DNA from: Planctomycetota bacterium
GTDB lineage: Bacteria; Planctomycetota; UBA1135; GCA-002686595
Direction: 5' to 3'
DNA length: 64,000 nt
Assembly (NCBI GenBank): GCA_016714045.1
Contig: JADJNY010000015.1
Location: forward strand, 310,001 to 374,000
Part shown: positions 8,549 to 17,428 of the stretch, piece after piece
How the letters are laid out: the number at the start of each line of letters is the position of its first letter
Numbering within the stretch: position 1 is the first letter of the stretch
Notes under the pieces: generated by a model
Database searches by the model: none
Told to the model about the DNA's origin: nothing
Seen by the model: the letters and a program-made list of their open reading frames with translations, nothing else
Translations under genes and position numbers: made by a program

Positions 8549-9848
8549 TCACCCGCTCTTCGCCTCGCCCTCGCCGCTCTTCTTCGGCGCGAAGTACCTC
8601 CGCCCCGCGAGCGACGGCGGCAGGCACACCATCTCGTCCTTCGCCTTCGGGTCGTCGTGCGCGTACCGATACCCCGCGCCGTACCCCGCCTCCTTCATCA
8701 ACCGCGTCGCCGCGTTGCGCAGGTGCAGCGGCACCGGATCGGCCGACGTGCGCTCCACGTCCTCCTCCGCCGCCCCCAGCGCCACGTACAGCGCGTTGCT
8801 CTTCTTCGCGCGGGCGAGGTAGACCGCCGCCTGCGCCAGGTGCACCTTCCCCTCGGGGTACCCCAGGCGCTCGAACGCCTCGGTCGCGTCGAGCGCGATC
8901 CGCAGCGCGAAAGGGTCCGCGAGCCCGATGTCCTCGCTCGCCATCCGCACGAGCCGCCGCGCCAGGTACAGCCCGTCCTCCCCCGCCGCCATCATCCGCG
9001 CCAGCCAGTACAGCGTCGCGTCCGCGTCCGAGTTCCGGACGCTCTTGTGCAGCGCCGAGATCAGGTCGTAGTGCTGGTCGCCCGACTTGTCGTAGAGGAG
9101 CACTTTGCGCTGGAGCGCGCGCTCCAGCACCGCCCCGTCGATCTCCGCGCCGTCGGGGAGCAGCCCCGCCGCCGTCTCGAGCAAGGTCAGCGACCGCCGC
9201 GCGTCGCCGTCGCACGCGTGCGCGATGCGCTCCAGCGTCGCGTCCGACGCGGTCACGCGCCCGCGCAGACCGCGCTCCTTGTCGTCGAGCGCCCGCCGCA
9301 GGATCCGCGCGAGCTCCGCCGGCGCGAGCGGCTGCAGGATCACCGTTCTCACGCGCGAAAGGAGCGCCCCGTTGACCTCGAAGCTCGGGTTCTCCGTCGT
9401 CGCGCCGATCAGCAGATGTCACCGTGCGCTCGACGAAGGGCAGGAAGGCGTCCTGCTGCGACTTGTTGAAGCGGTGGATCTCGTCGACGAACAGGAGCGT
9501 CCCGGTGCCCGTGCGGCGTTTGAACGCCTCGGCCGACGCCATCACGTCGCGGATCTCCTTGATGCCCGACATGACCGCGCTGAACGGCACGAACCGCCGG
9601 CGGCTCTTCTGCGCGATCAACCGCGCGAGCGTCGTCTTCCCCGTGCCCGGCGGACCCCACAGGATCAGGCTCTGCGTGCCTTCGCCGCGCACCGCGGCCT
9701 CGAGCAGCCGCCCGGCGCCGACGACGTGCTCTTGGCCGACGAACTCCTCGATCGTGCGCGGCCGCATGCGCTCGGCGAGCGGCGCGCCGGGGTCGAGCCC
9801 GGCGGCGTCGGCGTCGTGCGCGGGCGGTTCGAAGAGCTCGTCCGTCAT
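8549..9848 (-). pseudogene. rarA: Replication-associated recombination protein A (AAA ATPase), frameshifted
   Basis: Two adjoining frames together encode a full RarA/MgsA. The first 145 residues include the Walker A motif WGPPGTGKTTLAR and Walker B LLFVDEIHRFNKSQQ, and run to FVERTVT. The remainder continues in the next frame from LIGATTENPSF through the helical C-terminal domain to the stop. The join needs removal of one base: the coding strand reads GTGACATCTGCTG where GTGACACTGCTG would restore V-T-L-L-I-G. Corrected length is about 432 residues, normal for the family. RarA acts at stalled replication forks. The gene overlaps the upstream methyltransferase by ATGA. It is either a recent pseudogene or a single-base sequence error. 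Confidence 0.85.
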
Positions 9849-10660
9849 GACGCGCCTCCGATGCGCCCGGCCGCGTGCAGGAGCAGCGACGCCGCGACGG
9901 TGACGTTGAGCGACTCGACGCCGCGCTTCATCGGGATCGTGAGCCGCTCGAAGCGCGCCGCGGCCTCGGGGATACCGCCCGTCTCGCCGCTCACCCACAG
10001 CGCGATCGGACCCGTCCAGTCGAAGCGCTTCGGGTCCGCGCCGCCGCGCGTCGCCGCGCAGACCTGGCGCACGCCGCGCGCCGCGAGCGCCCGCGCGAGC
10101 TCCGCCGCGTCCGCGTTCGCGCCGACGGGCAGGCGGAGCAGGCTCCCCATCGACCCGCGCAACGCTTTTTCGTTCCACGGGCTCGCGCCGCCGCGCGCGA
10201 CGAACAGCGCGTCGGCGCCGAAGGCCTCGGCGGAGCGCGCGAGCGCGCCCAAGTTGCCCGGATCGGCGACGCCCGCGGCGACGAGGAGGAGCGTCGACGT
10301 CGCGAGCTCGATCCGCGCGGCCTCGATTGCGGGCGGCACCGCGCACAGAGCGAGGATGCCGGGCGGCGTCTTCAAGCGGCTCGCGCGCGCCAAGAGGTCC
10401 GCGTCGACGAGGCGGAGCTCCATCCCGGCGCCCGGACGCGCCTTCCCTGCGCCGAGGTGCGCACGTTCGAGCTCCGCCGCGCGCTCGGGCCGCGCGTCGG
10501 AGACGAGCACGACCTCGAGCGCGAGCCCCGCGGCGAGCGCGTCGTCGACGAGCCGGTCGCCCTCGAGGACGAGCGTCCCGGGCTCCTTCCCCGCCAGCGC
10601 GGCGCCGACGCGTTTCAGGAGCGCGTTCTCGCGGGAGCGTATGGTCCTGTCCGAGTTCAT
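9845..10660 (-). CDS. TrmH/SpoU-family RNA 2'-O-methyltransferase
   Basis: A 271-residue protein with an N-terminal SpoU substrate-binding (L30e-like) part (LLKRVGAALAGK, GTLVLEGDRLVDDAL) and a C-terminal SPOUT trefoil-knot domain. The knot motifs are visible: DPGNLGALARSAEAFGAD (motif 1), ALWVSGETGGIP (motif 2) and IPMKRGVESLNVTVAASLLLH (motif 3). Such enzymes methylate 2'-OH of rRNA or tRNA using SAM. The order resembles 23S rRNA methyltransferases of the RlmB/TsnR type, but the target is not determined. The stop overlaps the rarA start (ATGA), so the two are co-translated. Confidence 0.92.
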   Translation of the reverse strand: MNSDRTIRSRENALLKRVGAALAGKEPGTLVLEGDRLVDDALAAGLALEVVLVSDARPERAAELERAHLGAGKARPGAGMELRLVDADLLARASRLKTPPGILALCAVPPAIEAARIELATSTLLLVAAGVADPGNLGALARSAEAFGADALFVARGGASPWNEKALRGSMGSLLRLPVGANADAAELARALAARGVRQVCAATRGGADPKRFDWTGPIALWVSGETGGIPEAAARFERLTIPMKRGVESLNVTVAASLLLHAAGRIGGAS

Positions 10661-10713
10661 GGGCGGCGTGTCATAGTATCGAGCACGATGCTCCGAAGGA
10701 CCTCGCTCCCCGC

Positions 10714-11670
10714 ATGACCGCCCTCGACAAGGGCCGCGTGATCCGCACCGACGCGAAGGTGTGCCACGTCGACGTCGAGGGCGAGGTCGTGCTCGCCGCG
10801 CCGCGCGGCATCCTGTTCGATCCCCAGAACCAACAGAAGAACCCGGTCGCGGTCGGCGACTGGGTCGAGCTCGAACGCACGGGCAACCCCGTCGCCCTCG
10901 AGCGCGTGCTGCCGCGCAAGAACTGGCTGTCGCGCACCGCGTCGTCGCACGATCCGCGCGAGCAGGTGCTCGCCGCGAACGTCGACCAGCTCTTCGTCAT
11001 CGCGTCGGTGAACAAGCCTGGGTTCTCGTCCAATCGGACGGATCGCATCCTCGCGGCGTGCGAGTGGGGTCACATCCCGGCGCGGCTCGTCCTGAATAAG
11101 GTGGACCTCGCGACGGAGGTCGAGCTCGAGAACCTGCGCGCGACGTATGAGTCGATCCCGATCGACGTGATCGAGACGTGCGCGACGCAGGGGCCCGACG
11201 GGCCGGGCATGCGCACGCTGCGCGACTTGGTCCACGACAAGGTGTCGGTCTTCTACGGCGCGTCGGGCGCGGGGAAGTCGACGTTGCTCAACGCGCTGCA
11301 CCCGGAGCTGAAGCTCAAGGTCGGCAAGATCAGTCGCTACTGGGAGACGGGCAAGCACACGACGACGTTCTCGCGGCTGCTCGAGCTCGACAAGGGGACC
11401 TACGTCATCGACACGCCGGGGATCCGCGTGTTCCGACTGTTCGGCGTGCCGGCGGACAACGTGCGCGACTTGTTCCCGGACTTCAGGCCGTTCCAGGCGC
11501 GGTGTCGGTTCACCGGGTGCTCGCACGATCACGAGCCGGAGTGCGCGGTGTTCGACGCGGTGGAGTCGGGGGAGCTGTCGGCGACGCGGTATGCGACGTA
11601 TGTCGAGTTGCTCGACGAGATTCGGAATGCGAAGCCGTCGGACGACGAGGACGCGCCGATCGAGGGGTGA
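10714..11670 (+). CDS. rsgA: Ribosome small subunit-dependent GTPase A
   Basis: A 318-residue circularly permuted GTPase with an N-terminal OB domain (residues about 1-75), G4 motif LVLNKVD, then G1 GASGAGKSTLLNAL, then G3 VIDTPGIRVF, the order diagnostic of RsgA/YjeQ. The C-terminal zinc site is present (CRFTGCSHDHEPEC). RsgA matures the 30S subunit and releases RbfA. ATG at 10714 is the only reasonable start in front of the OB domain, and GAAGGA lies about 14 nt upstream. The frame stays open upstream, antisense to the methyltransferase, but is not coding there. Confidence 0.95.
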   Translation: MTALDKGRVIRTDAKVCHVDVEGEVVLAAPRGILFDPQNQQKNPVAVGDWVELERTGNPVALERVLPRKNWLSRTASSHDPREQVLAANVDQLFVIASVNKPGFSSNRTDRILAACEWGHIPARLVLNKVDLATEVELENLRATYESIPIDVIETCATQGPDGPGMRTLRDLVHDKVSVFYGASGAGKSTLLNALHPELKLKVGKISRYWETGKHTTTFSRLLELDKGTYVIDTPGIRVFRLFGVPADNVRDLFPDFRPFQARCRFTGCSHDHEPECAVFDAVESGELSATRYATYVELLDEIRNAKPSDDEDAPIEG

Positions 11671-11742
11671 GCCTAGCCCAGCCCTCCGCGCACGAGCGCG
11701 AGCTTGTCGAACCACAGAGCGGCCGACAAGCGCGCCCTCGCT

Positions 11743-12216
11743 CTACTGACATCCACAATTAAGAACGATGCACTCAGTGACCGGCGGATTCTGCAGCTGC
11801 ACGGAACAATTGTTGACCTCGGCGCAGAATGTGGACTCTCCGGGTACGCCATCAAAGGCACAGTTGGCGAACAATTTGCCAAACCGAGCGTAGTTGGGGA
11901 GCCAGTTCGACCACCCACTGCCATTATTGTCAAATCGAATACACCAAGCTGTTCCATTGCCATTGAATTGAAATGAAAGCGACGCCGTGCACTGAGTGCA
12001 TGTCGCACAATCCGTACCCGTGCCGGTTCCATCCGAAGATGCATATGCAAGCAGGAGATAAGATGTTCCCGGCGGCCCCGGAACGACCGGGTCGGTAACG
12101 TCTTTGGGGCAAGTCCGTGGACAGTCTTCCACGGACCATGCCGCTCCAGCAATGGTGACAAGAACGGCCGACACTGGAAGGAGGGAATACCCCAGAACGA
12201 GAGTTGCCATTGTCAT
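11743..12216 (-). CDS. Secreted Cys-rich protein of unknown function
   Basis: A 157-residue protein with an N-terminal hydrophobic segment (TLVLGYSLLPVSAVLVTIAGAAWS) that looks like a signal peptide, followed by a Cys-rich exported part with CPRTCP, CATCTQC and a C-terminal VLNCGC. I do not recognise the family. Base composition is clearly more A+T-rich than the surroundings, and codon third positions are mixed. ATG at 12216 is favoured because AGTGAG lies just upstream. A GTG 9 nt earlier is in frame. It follows the membrane-anchored gene at 12228..12983 by 11 nt, so the two likely form one operon. Confidence 0.65.
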   Translation of the reverse strand: MTMATLVLGYSLLPVSAVLVTIAGAAWSVEDCPRTCPKDVTDPVVPGPPGTSYLLLAYASSDGTGTGTDCATCTQCTASLSFQFNGNGTAWCIRFDNNGSGWSNWLPNYARFGKLFANCAFDGVPGESTFCAEVNNCSVQLQNPPVTECIVLNCGCQ

Positions 12217-12227
12217 GATTCTCACTT

Positions 12228-12983
12228 CTAGTCAGTTTCACCCAGGACGCCGAGCGCCTCCTGGACACGGCTCTCAATCCAGCCCTCTAGTTCGGGCGTG
12301 AACAGTGGTGGTTCGGGATGAGACGGCGAAGCCCTGCCCGCAGCTCGGGCGCCGGGCCCATATGACTCGTTGTAGGACTCCATTTTCCGAAGATAGACCA
12401 TCAACTCATCGTACTCTGGAAAGAGCCCCTTGCTGAATTCATAGACTCGTCCATTGTAGGAATAGTAATTGACAGTTGTCAGGTCTTGCGGGACCCTGTC
12501 CCCTGGTTCAGGCGATCGCCACGTGCCCGCGGCATCCATGATATGTGCAATGCTCTGTGCGAGCACCATTGCCGCTGTGTGGGCTCTCTCTTTTGACGGA
12601 TTGCGGAAGTCCGAAAGTGCGGAGCGCAGGACCCTCACCTTCATCCTTCGCATGTCCTCCGGCGACGGATCCGGTGGCAGCCATCCAGGGTAGGGGGGCT
12701 CGGTATCCGCCGGACTGGCTCCTGCCGGTGGCGCTTCGACCACGCTCCCGTCGAGAATCAACCTGCTGCCCGCTTGCTCCGATTTTGGTGTATCTGGCCT
12801 TGAATCAATCTCGCCACGACCCCGGGAGAACCGATCCCGGACGTTGTGTGGATCGGGCCCTGCTGCTTCGGAGTGCGCTATTGTTTGCGAGAGGCTCCCA
12901 GATCTAATCAAGATCAACACAAGGGAGGCAAGGAGGAGCACAGAGCCCCCCACCAGAACGACCCGAGAGAACCTGTTACTCAT
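12228..12983 (-). CDS. Membrane-anchored protein of unknown function
   Basis: A 251-residue protein with an N-terminal membrane anchor (VVLVGGSVLLLASLVLILI, residues about 8-26), a Pro/Asp-rich linker (residues 30-110) and a C-terminal helical part ending in IESRVQEALGVLGETD. The start at 12983 is supported by AGGAGG about 10 nt upstream. No domain is recognised. It shares the lower G+C and mixed codon usage of its downstream neighbour, unlike the rest of the window, which suggests both were acquired together. Confidence 0.7.
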   Translation of the reverse strand: MSNRFSRVVLVGGSVLLLASLVLILIRSGSLSQTIAHSEAAGPDPHNVRDRFSRGRGEIDSRPDTPKSEQAGSRLILDGSVVEAPPAGASPADTEPPYPGWLPPDPSPEDMRRMKVRVLRSALSDFRNPSKERAHTAAMVLAQSIAHIMDAAGTWRSPEPGDRVPQDLTTVNYYSYNGRVYEFSKGLFPEYDELMVYLRKMESYNESYGPGARAAGRASPSHPEPPLFTPELEGWIESRVQEALGVLGETD

Positions 12984-13294
12984 ATTCCCACGGCCTCCTG
13001 AGTTGCAAGAATCGGGGTCGCCAGCAGCAGCCACTGAAGCGAGCGTCGCAACTCCACGCCTGCTGCGCCTCCCACATGTACGAAGCGGCTCCTACTCCGC
13101 GGAAACTCTACCGCCAATGAACCGCAAGGTCGGCGGCGGCGCTCTGCAGGAGTGTTCGTCACTCTTGTGAGGCTACCCCCACCGCCAGTGAAATCAAGCG
13201 CGATGCCACACCGGTTTCTCGGTGCGACGCGGATGGGTCTACCCTGAGGTACCGCCGGGTCACCGAAATCAACGCGACCTCTCGAGCTAGCCAA
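12980..13294 (-). CDS. Possible small ORF overlapping the next gene
   Basis: A 104-codon frame fills most of the spacer between the DUF2752 gene and the anchored protein at 12228..12983, and its TGA overlaps that gene's ATG (ATGA), as in true translational coupling here. The protein is Arg/Gly-rich, has no recognisable domain and no clear ribosome-binding site, so it may be chance. The 13295..13344 remainder of the spacer shows nothing. Confidence 0.2.
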   Translation of the reverse strand: MASSRGRVDFGDPAVPQGRPIRVAPRNRCGIALDFTGGGGSLTRVTNTPAERRRRPCGSLAVEFPRSRSRFVHVGGAAGVELRRSLQWLLLATPILATQEAVGI

Positions 13295-13344
13295 GAGCAG
13301 CTGGAGAATTCTCTGTCGTGCACAAAGGACGCCGACACGTTCGT

Positions 13345-13917
13345 TCAGCCGATCCAGCCGCGCACGCGGGCGAGCTTATAGACCCACGAGCACGCCGCGA
13401 ACACCGTCACGCCGGCCGCCCAGGGCCACGTCGCGCGCCGCGACAGTTCGTCGCGCAGGTCGCCGTTGCGCAGGTGGACGAGCCAGGCCCAGGTCGCGAA
13501 GAGGGGCACGGAGACGGCGAGGGCGCAGCCGAAGGGTTGGTTCACGAAGGAGTCGAGGACGTGGCCGTGCGCGGCGAGCGCGAAGGAGGTCGTCACGCCG
13601 CAGCCGGGGCAGGGGATGTTCCAGAGCTCCATCGGCGCGCACGGCGGGAGGCCGAGCTTCTCGTGCGTGCCGAAGCCGCGCGGGTCGGCGTCGACCCAGA
13701 GGGCGAAGGCGCCGAGGACGCCGAGCGCGAGGTTCGAGCCGATGAAGAGCACGGTGTGCTCGATCGAGCGCCGCGCCAGGCGCTCGGAGGCTGCGTCGCT
13801 CGCTGGAACGCCCGGCACCTGGACGCTCACGCTCGCTCGCGGGATCGCGACGTCGGCGCGCGCGTTCGTTCCGCCGTCCTCTGCTCCGCGTGAGCGCGCG
13901 CTCGTCTCGTCCGTCAC
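13345..13917 (-). CDS. DUF2752 membrane protein
   Basis: A 190-residue protein with three or four membrane segments. The DUF2752 signature is clear: CPGCGVTTSFALAAHG followed by a short amphipathic part (LDSFVNQPFG) and a hydrophobic helix. The CPGCG box may bind metal or haem, but the family's role is unknown. The GTG start at 13917 is the first in frame after the upstream spacer. The first 60 residues are polar and poorly conserved in type. The gene is alone, with divergent or spacer sequence on both sides. Confidence 0.85.
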   Translation of the reverse strand: MTDETSARSRGAEDGGTNARADVAIPRASVSVQVPGVPASDAASERLARRSIEHTVLFIGSNLALGVLGAFALWVDADPRGFGTHEKLGLPPCAPMELWNIPCPGCGVTTSFALAAHGHVLDSFVNQPFGCALAVSVPLFATWAWLVHLRNGDLRDELSRRATWPWAAGVTVFAACSWVYKLARVRGWIG

Positions 13918-14148
13918 CCGAGCATTCTTCCACGGGCGGGGCTGGCACGAAAGCACCCATGGCCCCCGCACCCTCGCGAGGGTGCGCCGTCGGACGAGCC
14001 CTCGTCCCGGGGCCGATGTCCAAGGGACGCTTCGAGTCGCACCCGATGCAGTCGATGCGGCGCGCGCAGTTCGATGAGGGCGCACGCCGTCGAATCGCGA
14101 TCACGCTCGCGCGCCGCGTCGCGGGCGCCGCTCGACCTGGAAACGAAG

Positions 14149-14176
14149 ACGGCCCGGAGCGCGCTCCGAGCCGTCT
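14149..14176 (-). terminator. Hairpin terminator after the unknown gene at 14198
   Basis: GACGGC pairs with GCCGTC around an inner palindrome CGGAGCGCGCTCCG, giving a long stem 22 nt after the minus-strand stop. On the minus strand the tail is TTCGTTTCC, the same interrupted T-tail as after rpsU. Confidence 0.65.
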
Positions 14177-14197
14177 GCGTTGGCGAGTGAGTCTGGA

Positions 14198-14701
14198 TCA
14201 GTTGAAGTCGTACACGTACGACAGGCGCACCTTGTTCAGGATCGCGTACGGCAGCTTCGTCAGGAGCTTGAGGTCCGGGTCGCCGCGGTCGTTGAACCCG
14301 CGCACGACGGGGTTGCGCATGATGAAGAACCGGCGCGTCGAGCGGTCGTCCGCCTCGTACGAGCCCGGGCGCACTTCGCCGCCGAGCTCCATGTTCAGGG
14401 CGCCCGTGTAGAAGACGCGCACGCGGTGCATCGACTGGTTCTTCGCGAGCTCCTTCAGGTGGACGTCGCCGCCCGAGTCGAGGAACTCGTGGCCGAGGAG
14501 GATCTCCTCCACGTTCACGTGCAGGAGCGGCGTCGTGATGCGCTCGCAGCTGTTCAGGTCGACGAGCGTCGCGTCGCGGACCTTGATGAAGTACTTCCGA
14601 TGCTCGTCCAGCACTTGGGACAAGCGCGTGTACTTGTTCTCGATGTTGCCCTTGATCAGGAACGAGTCCGTCAAGAGCAGATCCGAGACGATCGTCAGCA
14701 T
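14198..14701 (-). CDS. Conserved-looking protein of unknown function downstream of folC
   Basis: A 167-residue, probably cytoplasmic protein. The N-terminal half (residues 1-70) looks like a small beta-rich domain (MLTIVSDLLLTDSFLIKG, TRLSQVLDEHRKYFIKVRDA), and the C-terminal half carries NMELGGEVRPGSYEADDRST and ends in a hydrophobic strand (LSYVYDFN). I cannot assign a family. It overlaps folC by 7 nt (ATGCTGA), so it is almost certainly co-translated with folC. A GTG 18 nt upstream is an alternative start. Codon usage is typical of the genome, so the gene is likely real and native. Confidence 0.8.
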   Translation of the reverse strand: MLTIVSDLLLTDSFLIKGNIENKYTRLSQVLDEHRKYFIKVRDATLVDLNSCERITTPLLHVNVEEILLGHEFLDSGGDVHLKELAKNQSMHRVRVFYTGALNMELGGEVRPGSYEADDRSTRRFFIMRNPVVRGFNDRGDPDLKLLTKLPYAILNKVRLSYVYDFN

Positions 14702-16086
14702 CGAGTTGCCTTGGGCCACGGCGTCGCTTCGTTCAGGAGTTGCGCGCGGACCGCCCCGGCCAGGTAGAAGGACCCGATCACGAGGACCCAGCGCTCGCTT
14801 CCGGCTTCTTGGAGAGCCCTGGCGAGAGCGTGCGCGGGATCTGGGGCCTTTTCCGCCGCGATCCCGAGAAGCGCAGCCTCTCGGACCAGGGTCTCTGCAT
14901 CCACCAGTGGGCCGGAGGCCACGGTGGTACAGAGGACCCTATCGGCCAGAGGTGCGAGAGCCTTGAGGATGCCCTTCGCGTCCTTGTCCTTTCCGAGAGC
15001 GAGGACGCAGAAGGGCTTTCCGACGAGCTCCGGGTCGGCGCGCAGCTCCGCGAGCACGAGCTCGACACTCGAGGGCACGTGCGCAGCATCGATCACGACC
15101 CGGACGCCGCGGACGAGGAAGCGCTCGATCCGTCCGGGAAGCGCGGAACTCCGTACGAGCTCGTCGTCGAGCCGTGCGGGCGCGAGCTCCACCCCGTCCT
15201 TCCCGCGCACGCCGCGCCGGCCGAGCTCGCGCAGCACGAGCCGCGCGAGCGCCGCGTTGCGCTCGAGCACCGTCGGGTTCGGGCTCGTCCACTCGCAACT
15301 CGCGGGGCGCACGAGCGGGACGCCTTGCTCGTCCGCGATCGCGCGCAGGACGCCGTACGCGTCGTCGGCGGCGTTGTGGAGCTCGCGCGGCCCCGCGGCG
15401 GCGGCGCGGGCGCTCGAGAGCGGCTCCACGCCCGTGACCAGCGTCGCGCCGGGCTTCACGATGCCGCCTTTCTCGCGCGCGATGAGCGCCCGCGTGCCGC
15501 CGAGCACGTTGACGTGCTCCAGGTCGATGTTCGTGACGACCGCGATCTCCCCGCGCACGACGTTCGTCGAGTCGAGCCGGCCGCCGAGGCCGCACTCGAC
15601 GACGGCCCACTCGACGCCGGCGCCGCGGAAGCAATGGAACGCTGCCGCAGTGAGCAAGTCGAACCACGTCGCCTCGCTGCCCGGCGTCCCCTCGCGCACC
15701 GCGGTCTCGCGCGCGTCGAGCGCGAGCTCGAGCGCGTGCGCGAGCTCCGCGTCGCCGACGTCGCGGCCGTCGATGCGCACGCGCTCCTGCACGCGCACGA
15801 CGTGCGGCGACGTGTAGAGCCCCGTGCGAAGACCCGCCTTCGCGAGCGCCGCCGCCACGAGCGCGCTCGTCGTGCCCTTCCCTTTCGTGCCGGCGACGTG
15901 GACGGCCCGGAACGCGCGCTCGGGGTGCCCGAGGCGCGCGCAGACGTCCTCGATCGGCGCGAGCCCGCGCCGCATCGACGCGTCGCGGTCGCGCCGCTCC
16001 CAATTGATGAGCGCGTCGAGCCGCGCGAGCGCGCGGGCGAGGCGCGGGTCCTGGGCCGGTTCGTCGCTGCGGTCGTGGACGGGCAT
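14695..16086 (-). CDS. folC: Bifunctional folylpolyglutamate synthase / dihydrofolate synthase
   Basis: A 463-residue Mur-ligase-family enzyme with the P-loop VAGTKGKGTTSAL, the FolC motif TSPHVVRVQERVRIDG, and ECGLGGRLDSTNVV followed by ITNIDLEHVN-like NIDLEHVNVLGG. The C-terminal domain has VIDAAHVPSS and VLALGKDKDAKG. It adds glutamate to dihydropteroate and/or folates in the cytoplasm. The usual HN.xD motif is altered to DAAHVPSS, so the aspartate/asparagine pattern should be compared with typical FolC. Its 3' end overlaps the unknown gene at 14198..14701. Confidence 0.93.
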   Translation of the reverse strand: MPVHDRSDEPAQDPRLARALARLDALINWERRDRDASMRRGLAPIEDVCARLGHPERAFRAVHVAGTKGKGTTSALVAAALAKAGLRTGLYTSPHVVRVQERVRIDGRDVGDAELAHALELALDARETAVREGTPGSEATWFDLLTAAAFHCFRGAGVEWAVVECGLGGRLDSTNVVRGEIAVVTNIDLEHVNVLGGTRALIAREKGGIVKPGATLVTGVEPLSSARAAAAGPRELHNAADDAYGVLRAIADEQGVPLVRPASCEWTSPNPTVLERNAALARLVLRELGRRGVRGKDGVELAPARLDDELVRSSALPGRIERFLVRGVRVVIDAAHVPSSVELVLAELRADPELVGKPFCVLALGKDKDAKGILKALAPLADRVLCTTVASGPLVDAETLVREAALLGIAAEKAPDPAHALARALQEAGSERWVLVIGSFYLAGAVRAQLLNEATPWPKATRC

Positions 16087-16261
16087 CGGGGCGAGAGCCT
16101 AGCCCGACTCGACGCCCGCGTGGAACGTCGCCGCGGCCTCGGACGAGCGGTCCCGAGCGGACGCCGCGGGGCTACGATGCCCGAAGAACTCCAGCGCACG
16201 GCCTTCGGCTGCCGATGTCGCATCGGCTGCTCCGGCCCTGCGCCTCCCCGCGCACCGACCC

Positions 16262-16684
16262 ATGTCCGAGCTCCTGCACCGCATCAAGGTCTTCGTCTTC
16301 CAGTACCAAGGCCCGGATCCGCGCTACCTCTTGTTGCGCGGCGCCCAGGGCATCGAGAGCACCTGGGGCCCGATCCAGGGCAACCTGGGCTTCGGCGAGC
16401 AACTCGAGGCCGCGATCCAGCGCGAGGTGATGGACGACACGGGCATCTTGAAGCCCCTCGACCTGATCGACCTGCGCATGCCGCAGCTCACGATCGTCGG
16501 CGACGAGGAGGTCATCGAGTGGACCTACGGCCTGCGCACGGCGCCCGTGCAGGCGCCGCTCAAGCTCGACCCGCGCTGGGCGGACTTCCGCTGGACGGGG
16601 TTCTCGCAGGGGTACCCCTTGCTCGAGCTCGACCTCGACCGCGCGGCGTTCATGCGCCTGCACACGCTCCTGCGCGCGGCGTGA
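16262..16684 (+). CDS. Nudix-family protein with altered Nudix box
   Basis: A 140-residue single-domain Nudix protein. The Nudix box spans residues 40-62: G40, E46, R54, E55, then D58-D59 where the consensus REUxEExGU has two glutamates. Those glutamates coordinate Mg2+ in catalytic Nudix hydrolases, so the double Glu-to-Asp change may tune, shift or abolish hydrolysis. The remainder (VIEWTYGL, WADFRWTGFSQ) fits the Nudix fold as used by dATP pyrophosphohydrolase-like enzymes. It is transcribed divergently from folC. Confidence 0.85.
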   Translation: MSELLHRIKVFVFQYQGPDPRYLLLRGAQGIESTWGPIQGNLGFGEQLEAAIQREVMDDTGILKPLDLIDLRMPQLTIVGDEEVIEWTYGLRTAPVQAPLKLDPRWADFRWTGFSQGYPLLELDLDRAAFMRLHTLLRAA

Positions 16685-16896
16685 GCGGCAGGTCGTCGGC
16701 CGAGGCGCGACCGGCGTGACCCCTGAGCCGCCGCCCGGCGCAGGGAAGGCGGCGCGAGAGCGTTGCGAGAGTTCCGACCTCGCCCGCGCTGGACGCGGAT
16801 CGAAGTCCCGATCCGCGCGGCGCACCTGCCGACCGCTGCAACCGCGGGCTCCATTCCGTATTCTGGCGGCGGCTCCCCCATCGCACTCTCCGCATC

Positions 16897-17364
16897 ATGA
16901 AGCACCTCCTCAACGCCACGTTCGTGTTGTCCGCCCTCCTGCTCGCCGCCTGCCAGAGCACGCCGACCCTGCCCAAGGGCGAGGTGTTCGGCACCGAGAT
17001 GAAGGCGCAAGAGACGCACCGCTTCGCCGTCGTCGACGCGACGCCGGCGAACTTCTTCAACAAGACCGTCCTCGTCGAGGCCACCGTCAAGGCCGTCTGC
17101 CAGACGAAGGGCTGCTGGATGCAGGTCGAGGACGACGGTCGCACCGCGATGGTGCGCTGGGAGACCGGCTGCGGCGGCAAGTTCGCGTTCCCGAAGGATG
17201 CGGCGGGCAAGCGCGTGCTGATCCAGGGCTCGTTCTATCCGAAGACGATCAGCGAAGCCGACGCGAAGCACCTCGAAGAGGAAGCGGGCGGCAAGCTCGA
17301 CGTGAAGCGCGAAGGGTACGAGTTCAACGCGTCCGCGGTGCTCGTGCTGGACGGGAAGTCCTGA
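16897..17364 (+). CDS. DUF4920 lipoprotein
   Basis: A 155-residue lipoprotein: signal peptide with lipobox LLAAC, lipidated Cys19. The mature part matches DUF4920, an OB-like domain with the conserved VCQTKGCWMQVEDDGRTAMVRW stretch split by two cysteines (residues about 63-68), and a further GCGGKF. The family is periplasmic or outer-membrane bound and of unknown role. The CxxxGCW pair suggests redox or metal contact. The 210-bp spacer before it shows no other gene. Confidence 0.9.
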   Translation: MKHLLNATFVLSALLLAACQSTPTLPKGEVFGTEMKAQETHRFAVVDATPANFFNKTVLVEATVKAVCQTKGCWMQVEDDGRTAMVRWETGCGGKFAFPKDAAGKRVLIQGSFYPKTISEADAKHLEEEAGGKLDVKREGYEFNASAVLVLDGKS

Positions 17365-17428
17365 GCCGCGCACGCTCCTTCCGCGCGAGCTCGACCCGCC
17401 GCGCGCGTCGAGCTCGTTCCGTGCGCTC

